Assembly (NCBI GenBank): GCA_964430275.1
Contig: CAYSGF010000300.1
Span: 1-11,082 of the forward strand
Source of the DNA: DASTYK01 sp964430275
GTDB taxonomy: Bacteria > Gemmatimonadota > Gemmatimonadetes > Longimicrobiales > RSA9
DNA length: 11,082 nt
Direction: 5' to 3'
The position numbers were made by a program, and so were the translations under genes. The notes under the pieces are model-generated. The model worked only from the letters and a program-made list of their open reading frames with translations. It ran no database searches and had not been told where the DNA came from. Position 1 is the stretch's first letter; each line of letters opens with the position of its first letter. Positions 6,396-11,082 of the stretch are shown here, in pieces.

Positions 6396-6418
6396 AATCA
6401 CGGACTGTCCCGCCTCAA
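6390..6418 (-). promoter_or_regulatory. Candidate marR-operon promoter
   Basis: TTGAGG at 6418-6413, a 17-bp spacer and TATCTT at 6395-6390 form a sigma-70-like promoter pointing at the MarR gene. It has the same -10 and the same spacing as the divergent promoter on the other side. A transcript would have a leader of roughly 40 bases carrying the GAGG ribosome-binding site. Confidence 0.5.
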
Positions 6419-6443
6419 TCCCCGCACGCACCGCCCCGGGGCA

Positions 6444-6472
6444 TTGCGTGACCCGGCACGGCCATATATCTT
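6444..6472 (+). promoter_or_regulatory. Candidate yceI-operon promoter
   Basis: TTGCGT at 6444-6449, a 17-bp spacer and TATCTT at 6467-6472 form a sigma-70-like promoter toward yceI, mirroring the marR promoter. The -10 box is the first six bases of the perfect palindrome. The -35 keeps only the TTG core, so the promoter would be of moderate strength or need derepression. Confidence 0.5.
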
Positions 6473-6484
6473 AGTACTAAGATA
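6467..6484 (+). promoter_or_regulatory. Proposed MarR operator: perfect 18-bp palindrome upstream of yceI
   Basis: TATCTTAGTACTAAGATA is a perfect inverted repeat of two 9-base halves. It is AT-rich in a GC-rich neighbourhood and has a second copy near the marR start. MarR dimers bind palindromes of this size, and the form TATCT...AGATA resembles what I recall of the MhqR box. It covers the -10 box of the candidate yceI promoter, so binding should repress. Confidence 0.75.
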
Positions 6485-6490
6485 ACGACG

Positions 6491-6545
6491 GTGGCGGCGG
6501 CCAGAGCATCCGCCACACCGGCATCCGCGCCGCAGGGCGGCGCGG
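6491..6545 (+). promoter_or_regulatory. Structured leader of yceI: two GC-rich hairpins
   Basis: GTGGCGG at 6491-6497 pairs with CCGCCAC at 6510-6516. A second hairpin, CCGCGCCGC at 6525-6533 with GCGGCGCGG at 6537-6545, has a 9-bp perfect stem and a three-base loop. Both lie between the proposed transcription start and the AAGGGAG ribosome-binding site (6557-6563). They could stabilise the transcript or attenuate it. No T-run follows, so a true terminator is unlikely. Confidence 0.45.
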
Positions 6546-6571
6546 GTTGACACTAGAAGGGAGTCCGTATC

Positions 6572-7132
6572 ATGAGCAAGACAATCGACCAGGAGCAGGC
6601 AGTCACGACGTGGACGATCGATCCGTCGCATTCGGCGGTCGAGTTCGCGGTGAGGCACATGATGATTTCGACCGTGAAGGGTCGCTTCAGCGATGTGCGC
6701 GGCACGGTTATGCTGGACGAGGAGGACCCGACCCGCTCGCGGGTGGAGGTCGCGATCGGGACCGCCTCGATCGACACGCGCGACGAGAAGCGGGATGCGC
6801 ATCTGCGCTCGGCGGATTTCTTCGATGCGGAGGCGCACCCGGAGATGACGTTCGTGAGTCGGCGGATCGAGGTTTCGGCGGATGGGCGGCTGAAGCTGAT
6901 GGGTGAGTTGACGATCCGCGGCGCAACGCGCGAGATCGCCCTCGACGTCGAGGATCAGGGTCGAGCGCGTGACCCATGGGGCGGCGATCGTGCGTCGTTC
7001 ACGGCGACCGGGCGGCTGAACCGGGCGGAGTACGGGCTCGAGTGGAACCAGGCGCTCGAGACGGGTGGCGTGCTGGTGAGCAACGACGTTCGGATCACGC
7101 TCGATGTGCAGCTGGTGAAGTCCGCCTCTTGA
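6572..7132 (+). CDS. yceI: YceI family protein, cytoplasmic form
   Basis: This 186-residue protein opens with WTIDPSHSAVEFAVRHMM (14-31) and continues with TVKGRFSDVRG, IDTRDEKRDAHLRSADFFDA and MTFVSRRIEV, the hallmarks of the YceI lipocalin-like barrel, which binds polyisoprenoid or other amphiphilic molecules. Its GELTIRGATREIALDVE strand and WNQALETGGVLVSNDVRI near the end are also typical. Unlike the E. coli protein it has no signal peptide and is expected to stay in the cytoplasm. The ATG has AAGGGAG at 6557-6563. It is divergent from the MarR repressor and has an operator palindrome over its promoter, so MarR control is likely. The downstream Rid gene starts 56 bp later. Confidence 0.95.
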   Translation: MSKTIDQEQAVTTWTIDPSHSAVEFAVRHMMISTVKGRFSDVRGTVMLDEEDPTRSRVEVAIGTASIDTRDEKRDAHLRSADFFDAEAHPEMTFVSRRIEVSADGRLKLMGELTIRGATREIALDVEDQGRARDPWGGDRASFTATGRLNRAEYGLEWNQALETGGVLVSNDVRITLDVQLVKSAS

Positions 7133-7188
7133 CGGGAGGTGGGCCGCGGCCGGATCGTACCGCACCATTCGGCACGGGGGGTGGTGGG

Positions 7189-7578
7189 ATGAGTGATCGG
7201 ATGCGGGTCCGTGCGGCGACGCGCTGGGCGGAGGTGGTGTCGTACTCGCGTGCGGTGCGGGTCGGGGACACCGTGCACGTCGCGGGCACGACATCGGTGG
7301 ACGCAGCCGGTGCGGTTCTGCATGCGGGAGATGCTCGCGCCCAGACGCTGCGTGCCCTCGAGATCATCGAGGGTGCGCTGCGGGAGCTGGGCGCGACGCG
7401 TGCGGACGTGGTGCGCACACGCATGTTCGTGACCGATGTTGCCAACTGGGAGGTGGTCGGTCGGGCGCACGGCGAGTTCTTCCGTGGTGTGGATCCCGCG
7501 GCGACGATGGTCTTTACGCGCCTCATCGATGATGCGCTGCTCGTCGAGATCGAGGCGGACGCGGTGATCGCGGCATGA
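7189..7578 (+). CDS. Rid (YjgF/YER057c/UK114) family protein
   Basis: This 129-residue protein has the Rid-family pattern: VSYSRAVRVGDTVHVAGTTS, AQTLRALEIIEGALRELGA, DVVRTRMFVTDVANWEVVGR and the closing LLVEIEADAVIAA. Members are trimeric and the best-known ones hydrolyse reactive enamine/imine intermediates. Where RidA has its catalytic Arg (PARS), this protein reads PAATMV, so imine deaminase activity of the RidA type is doubtful; it belongs to one of the Arg-lacking subfamilies. The ATG at 7189 has a G-rich stretch just upstream, and a second Met four codons later (7201) is a possible alternative. Its stop overlaps the next start in ATGA, indicating translational coupling. Confidence 0.9.
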   Translation: MSDRMRVRAATRWAEVVSYSRAVRVGDTVHVAGTTSVDAAGAVLHAGDARAQTLRALEIIEGALRELGATRADVVRTRMFVTDVANWEVVGRAHGEFFRGVDPAATMVFTRLIDDALLVEIEADAVIAA

Positions 7579-8027
7579 CGATGCATCGCATCGAGCGTCG
7601 GCAGGTGGTGGCGCGGTCGCTCGAGGAGACATTCGCCTTCTACGCGCAGCCGCGGAATCTCGGCAGGATCACGCCACGGTGGCTGCGTTTCCGTCTCGTG
7701 TGCGGCGAGGCGCTGACGATGCGGCGCGGGCTGCGCATCCACTATCGCATCCATCCGTTCGGCTTTCCCCAGCGCTGGACCTCGGAGATCACGGAGTACG
7801 ATCCGCCATTCCGCTTCGTCGACGAGCAGGTCGTCGGCCCCTACAAGCGATGGCGCCACGTTCACGAGTTCCGGGCGCTGGGCGATGCGACCGAGATCGT
7901 CGACACGGTCGAGTACGAGCTGCCGCTCGGGCGGCTCGGCCGGCTGGCACATTCGTTGATCGTCGGTCGTCAGTTGCGCACCATCTTCGACTACCGCGAG
8001 CGGATCGTGGCAGAGATGATGCGCTGA
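7575..8027 (+). CDS. SRPBCC (START-like) family protein
   Basis: This 150-residue protein has the ligand-binding SRPBCC layout. The first strand and helix contain RSLEETFAFYAQPRNLGRIT (residues 14-33), followed by strands with GLRIHYRIHPFGFPQRWTSE and YDPPFRFVDEQVVGPYKRW, and a C-terminal helix with VGRQLRTIFDYRERIVAEMM. This corresponds to the coenzyme-Q-binding/polyketide-cyclase-like group, which holds hydrophobic ligands. The actual ligand cannot be told from the sequence. The ATG at 7575 overlaps the Rid stop by 4 bp. A Met two codons later is an alternative start. Its place after YceI and Rid in one run suggests a small-molecule binding role in the same response. Confidence 0.9.
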   Translation: MTMHRIERRQVVARSLEETFAFYAQPRNLGRITPRWLRFRLVCGEALTMRRGLRIHYRIHPFGFPQRWTSEITEYDPPFRFVDEQVVGPYKRWRHVHEFRALGDATEIVDTVEYELPLGRLGRLAHSLIVGRQLRTIFDYRERIVAEMMR

Positions 8028-8051
8028 TTCCAACCGTCAACGGAAGAGAGC

Positions 8052-8657
8052 ATGCTGAAGAAACTGCTGATCATCGGTGGGCTTTTCCTGTTGCCTGCGT
8101 CGGCACAGGCCCAGATCGCCTGGGATACGCCCCTCCTCGTTGCGCCCCGCGAAGTACCCGGCTGGGGCCTGTACCTCGCCGACGTATACGGTGGCGGCAT
8201 CGGGGTCATCGGCACCTGGCGCGCGCCGCAGTGGAGCTTCGGCCTGCGCGGGGGCATCGCCGAAAGCGCGGATGACGATGTTGGCGCCCTGTTCGGGATC
8301 GACTTCGGCGGCGACATCGTGCGCGAGAGTCCGAGCTTCCCGCTCGACGTGGACTGGGTGCTGGGCGGCGGTATCGGCGTGGGTGACGGGGCCCGGCTCA
8401 GCGTGCCGCTCGGGCTCGTCGCCGGTCATACCTTCCCGGCGGAAGGTGCGACGTTCACGCCGTACGTCTCGCCGCGCGTGGTGCTCGACGTGCTCTTCGG
8501 GCGCGACGTTCCCGGGAACGGCGAGGACGACACGGACGCCGACCTCGACCTGGCCGTGGACCTGGGCCTCGACCTGCGGTTCACGAATGACTTCATGATC
8601 CGTTTCGGCGGCACCCTGGGTGATCGCGACGGCGTAGCGATCGGCATCGTGTTCTAG
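8052..8657 (+). CDS. Outer-membrane beta-barrel-like protein
   Basis: This 201-residue protein has a clear signal peptide (MLKKLLIIGGLFLLPASAQA, cleaved before Q). Alternating hydrophobic/polar strands rich in Gly follow, such as WGLYLADVYGGGIGVIGTW and WSFGLRGGIAE, and it ends in a terminal Phe (VAIGIVF) as barrel proteins do. An acidic segment, GEDDTDADLD (157-166), would lie in a loop or turn and could bind Ca2+. The ATG follows a GGAAGAGAG stretch and lies 24 bp after the SRPBCC gene. I do not recognise a specific family. A small 8-stranded barrel is the likeliest structure, but a soluble secreted beta protein is possible. Confidence 0.8.
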   Translation: MLKKLLIIGGLFLLPASAQAQIAWDTPLLVAPREVPGWGLYLADVYGGGIGVIGTWRAPQWSFGLRGGIAESADDDVGALFGIDFGGDIVRESPSFPLDVDWVLGGGIGVGDGARLSVPLGLVAGHTFPAEGATFTPYVSPRVVLDVLFGRDVPGNGEDDTDADLDLAVDLGLDLRFTNDFMIRFGGTLGDRDGVAIGIVF

Positions 8658-8667
8658 AACGAGCGAG

Positions 8668-8700
8668 CGGGGCGCGACCGATCGGATCGGCCGCGCCCCG
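8668..8700. terminator. Strong bidirectional hairpin between convergent genes
   Basis: CGGGGCGCG at 8668-8676 pairs perfectly with CGCGCCCCG at 8692-8700. After one A-C mismatch, CCGAT pairs with ATCGG around a CGG loop. The 14-bp stem lies 10 bp after the barrel gene and 26 bp from the end of the convergent GGDEF gene. No T-run flanks it, which is common in GC-rich genomes. Confidence 0.75.
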
Positions 8701-8726
8701 CATCGTCACCCCATGCGACGTCCCGT

Positions 8727-10478
8727 TCAGCCTGCCGCAGGCGCCTTTGCACGGTCCGTCGCCGTGCCGATCAATCCTTCGACCGCGTTGCCGTAGCCGC
8801 GCATCGGCTGCAGTGCCAGCGTCACCGGCCGCGCATCCTGCTCCGTGCGGATGTGCACCTGCCGCCGAACCGTCGCGCGGCTGCCGTCGAGCAGCTCGTC
8901 GATCTCGCCCAGCAGCACGGCCCGCTCGCGCTCGTCGATGTGGGTGCCGAGCTCGGTGCCGAGCGTCGCCTCCGTGTCGCGGCCGGTGAGCCGTAGCCAC
9001 GCCGGGTTCACCCAGGTGATGCGCAGGTCGCGGTCGGTACGGACGACGGCGTCATCGAGCGTGAGAACCGCTGCACGGTAGCGGGCTTCGCTCTCCTCGA
9101 GCGCGACTTTGCCCTCGCGCTCGCGCGCGCGTACTTCCTCGCGCAGCTGCCGCGCATGCAGCGCGATGTCCACCATGCGCTGCCGCTCGACCATCATCTC
9201 GCGCAAGTTCGCGTTCAGCGAGGCGAGCGGCATGTGCTCGTGCCAGTACCCGTCCACGCGCGTGACCAGCACGTCCGATTCGACGGTCTCATCCGGCTGC
9301 AGAACCCCGAGCAGCCGGGTCGTGGGATAGCGCTCGCGTACGGCACGCACCAGGTCGCGGCCCGACGGACTCATGACGTCGATCGCTACCACGTCATATT
9401 CGCTGGTCAGCGGGAACAGACCGTCGAGGCCGTCCTCGCGCACCGTGAATCCGAGCTGCTCGAGCTGTGCGGCGAGGCGGCCGCGCCGCTCCGTGTTCTC
9501 GAGCAGCACGCAGGCGGTGCGCATGCGGTGCACGTCCTCGATCTCGGCCGCCGATTCCGCGTAACCTGCGCGCGCCCGCGCGATGGCCGCCGCAATGGAC
9601 TCCGTGCCGCGCAACTCCTCGAGCGAGCGTCCATGGATGCGCACCCGGTCGCCGCCCGCCGCGCGCGCTTCCTGCAGCGCCGCCTCGGCGCGCCGGATCA
9701 GATCGGCGAAGTCGTCGACGTCGGACCGGTACGACGCAATGCCGGCGCTCACGGACGGAAGCGCAGCGGTCGTATCCGCCGCGCGCAGTCGCTCCTGCGT
9801 CCGACCGGCGAAGATCAGTGCTCCCTCCTCATCGGCACCGCCCAGGATGCAGAGGAAGGAATCGCCGCGCCAGCGCGCCGCCAGGTTCATGCGCCGCGTA
9901 TTCGTGCGCAGCAGCGTCGCGAAGGCGCGCAGCACCTCGTCACCGGCACCGCGCCCGTGCTGCACGTTGTATCGGTCGAAGTCGTCGAAGTCGAAGAGCA
10001 CGATCGTGAGGGGCCGACCGCGAACGGCGGCCGCGAACTCGCGCTCCAGAAACAGCTCGGCGTGGCGGTGGTTCGGCAGCGCGGTCAGCCCGTCCAGCAG
10101 CGCGGCCGCTGCCTCCATCTCGCGCACCCGGTCGCGGTGCATCCGCTCGGCCATGACGCCGAGCGCCAGGCTGATCGCGAGATAGAAGATGATCACGCCC
10201 GGCAGCATGTCCGGCATGCCGCGGCCGGTGCTCAGGACGAACGCGTACGTGATGGAGAGCGTCGCCATTCCGAGTGCCAGTGCGGTCGCGATGCCGCGCC
10301 AGCCGCGCTGGTACGACAGCAGGAACGCCGGTACGAGCGCGAGCAGCCAGAGCAGGGCTTCGTACTCGCGCGCGCCTTCCGGGAACGCAAATGCGCCGAG
10401 CGCCGGCACCGCCAGCGCCAGCAGCGAGAGCAGCAGCGCCCGGATCTGCATGTTCGGAACGGGTCGTACGACGACCAT
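8727..10478 (-). CDS. Membrane GGDEF-REC-PAS signalling protein with degenerate GGDEF
   Basis: This 583-residue protein has four predicted membrane helices (about 12-32, 41-56, 63-83 and 92-112). A GGDEF-fold domain follows at about 127-283: DGLTALPNHR, FDFDDFDRYN (162-171) and a signature RWRGDSF where RYGGDEF is expected. A REC-like domain (about 320-428) has D367 as possible phosphoacceptor but lacks the usual acidic pair (reads EN) and conserved Lys. A helical linker (428-466) and a PAS domain (463-578) close the protein. The second signature Gly and Asp are kept, but the first Gly is Arg204 and the Glu is Ser207; the upstream I-site reads RRMN. Cyclase activity is therefore unlikely. The ATG has GAGGG 6 bases upstream. 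A nucleotide-sensing or scaffold role is possible. Confidence 0.88.
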   Translation of the reverse strand: MVVVRPVPNMQIRALLLSLLALAVPALGAFAFPEGAREYEALLWLLALVPAFLLSYQRGWRGIATALALGMATLSITYAFVLSTGRGMPDMLPGVIIFYLAISLALGVMAERMHRDRVREMEAAAALLDGLTALPNHRHAELFLEREFAAAVRGRPLTIVLFDFDDFDRYNVQHGRGAGDEVLRAFATLLRTNTRRMNLAARWRGDSFLCILGGADEEGALIFAGRTQERLRAADTTAALPSVSAGIASYRSDVDDFADLIRRAEAALQEARAAGGDRVRIHGRSLEELRGTESIAAAIARARAGYAESAAEIEDVHRMRTACVLLENTERRGRLAAQLEQLGFTVREDGLDGLFPLTSEYDVVAIDVMSPSGRDLVRAVRERYPTTRLLGVLQPDETVESDVLVTRVDGYWHEHMPLASLNANLREMMVERQRMVDIALHARQLREEVRAREREGKVALEESEARYRAAVLTLDDAVVRTDRDLRITWVNPAWLRLTGRDTEATLGTELGTHIDERERAVLLGEIDELLDGSRATVRRQVHIRTEQDARPVTLALQPMRGYGNAVEGLIGTATDRAKAPAAG

Positions 10479-10736
10479 GGATTACCCTCGTCTCCACCTT
10501 CGGAGGTAGCATGCGCGCGGAGTGCGGCGGCGCGCCGGAAGGATGCCGTGGACGCAGGCCGGGTTCAAGTATGGCCGTCGCGCGCTTGGCCGGCAAGCAC
10601 ATGCGCGGATGCGGCAGGGCATCTCCAGCAGCGATTGCGATGCCGCCGAACCCCGGACGGTTCGCAGGGTATGGCATCACGGTTGCATCGGCGGCGCGAC
10701 CGAGCGCCATCGTGCCCGCGTCTCCAGTGGAGTGTG
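10479..10736. promoter_or_regulatory. Divergent intergenic region between GGDEF and His/Cys-rich genes
   Basis: These 258 bp separate two divergent genes and carry the GAGGG ribosome-binding site of one and the GGAG (10729-10732) of the other. I could not pick convincing -35/-10 pairs on either strand. Small hairpins occur, such as ACCT-TCGG-AGGT just upstream of the GGDEF gene and GCGGCA (10611-10616) with TGCCGC (10641-10646). None is distinctive enough to call a riboswitch. Confidence 0.35.
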
Positions 10737-11082
10737 ATGAGTCGTTTTCGCCGCCTTCTGACACTGCTGCTTCTCGCGACGCTTACCGGCGGCCAGTCGG
10801 TCGCCACGCACTGCATCATGAATGCGGGCAGGGAGCGCGCCGTCACTGCAGGGTCTCACGGGGACCATGCGCCGCAAGGATCCGCGTCTGCACACACGAG
10901 CCACGACGAGGGCGAGGGCGACGCGCAACGGCACGTCGCGCACCCCCTCGACTGCAACCTGATGCTCGCATGCTCCGCAGTCGCTGCGCGCAGTGCGATT
11001 GCGACGCTCGCATGGGTACCATTGACCGGCGAAGTCGCGACCTCGGCGCTGCCAGTGGCGTACGCCTCCGCTGCCGGTTCCT
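10737..11082 (+). CDS. Exported His/Cys-containing protein, 3' end outside window
   Basis: An open frame begins at the ATG at 10737, has GGAG 4 bases upstream, and stays open for 115 codons to the window edge. The start MSRFRRLLTLLLLATLTGG is a signal peptide. The mature part begins THCIM and contains C26, His residues at 25, 41, 44, 53, 56, 66 and 69, acidic residues between them (HDEGEGD, 56-62), then C73 and C79 in LDCNLMLACSA. A second hydrophobic stretch near 80-97 may be a membrane segment. His and Cys clusters of this kind occur in periplasmic metal-binding or copper-handling proteins, but I do not recognise the family. The frame shows no stop or shift; the real C-terminus is not visible. 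Confidence 0.75.
   Translation, partial: MSRFRRLLTLLLLATLTGGQSVATHCIMNAGRERAVTAGSHGDHAPQGSASAHTSHDEGEGDAQRHVAHPLDCNLMLACSAVAARSAIATLAWVPLTGEVATSALPVAYASAAGS

Noticed and set aside
6547..6552. TTGACA, a perfect -35 hexamer before yceI
   Set aside because: A -10 box 17 bp downstream would fall on the yceI start codon and the sequence there (TCATGA) is not a -10 box, so it cannot drive yceI.
6398..7294. 298-residue open frame on the minus strand across yceI
   Set aside because: It covers the proposed promoter and the real yceI gene in antisense and has low-complexity Arg/Pro/His content.
7095..8033. 312-residue open frame on the minus strand opposite Rid and SRPBCC genes
   Set aside because: Both opposite genes are well-supported families with translational coupling; the antisense frame shows no homology pattern.
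10522..10737. 71-residue open frame on the plus strand just before the His/Cys-rich gene
   Set aside because: It lacks a convincing ribosome-binding site, is Arg-rich without a domain, and ends at the next gene's start; it is more likely part of the divergent intergenic region.

Overview
The window is about 11 kb of GC-rich bacterial DNA, densely coding on both strands, with Shine-Dalgarno sites before most starts. Several proteins carry signal peptides ending in AxA-type sites, and one looks like an outer-membrane beta-barrel, so the host is probably a Gram-negative (diderm) bacterium. The mix of a GGT-type amidase, an M20-type hydrolase, a DUF1579-like secreted protein and a YceI/Rid/SRPBCC run suggests a soil lineage such as Gemmatimonadota. 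That placement is an inference and is not secure. I see no rRNA, tRNA, CRISPR, transposase or phage gene. Bases 1-34 hold nothing I can name.

Layout. (1) 35-493 (-): YbhB/YbcL-type PEBP protein, divergent from (2) 682-2391 (+): exported gamma-glutamyltranspeptidase-family Ntn hydrolase, followed by (3) 2493-4085 (+): exported M20-fold protein in which several metal-binding positions are substituted. The spacer between (2) and (3) holds three degenerate 18-bp tandem units. (4) 4261-4872 (-): secreted DUF1579-like protein, convergent with (3). Both genes end in the residues PDHD, because a 33-bp imperfect inverted repeat covers both stop codons and encloses three hairpins. (5) 4937-5905 (-): two-domain VOC protein related to MhqO-type ring-cleaving dioxygenases, overlapping by 4 bp (6) 5902-6345 (-): MarR/MhqR-like repressor. 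(7) 6572-7132 (+) YceI, 7189-7578 (+) Rid-family protein, 7575-8027 (+) SRPBCC protein and 8052-8657 (+) outer-membrane-like protein form a co-directional run ending at a strong hairpin (8668-8700). (8) 8727-10478 (-): four-TM protein with degenerate GGDEF, REC-like and C-terminal PAS domains. (9) 10737-11082 (+): start of an exported His/Cys-containing protein that runs off the window.

The most coherent unit is 4261-8657. A MhqR-like regulator sits between two divergent promoters that I read as TTG-type -35 boxes, each with a 17-bp spacer before the same -10 box, TATCTT. Each -10 box is the first six bases of an inverted-repeat operator; the yceI-side copy is a perfect 18-bp palindrome and the marR-side copy is imperfect. 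This predicts one repressor controlling both its own operon (MarR, dioxygenase, secreted protein) and the YceI/Rid/SRPBCC/OMP operon, plausibly as a response to quinones or other electrophiles.

The other points worth checking are the altered M20 metal site, the repeat shared by the two convergent gene ends, the swapped domain order of the dioxygenase, the 12-residue repeats in a signal peptide, and the probably inactive GGDEF domain. All family assignments come from reading motifs by eye; no database search was run.
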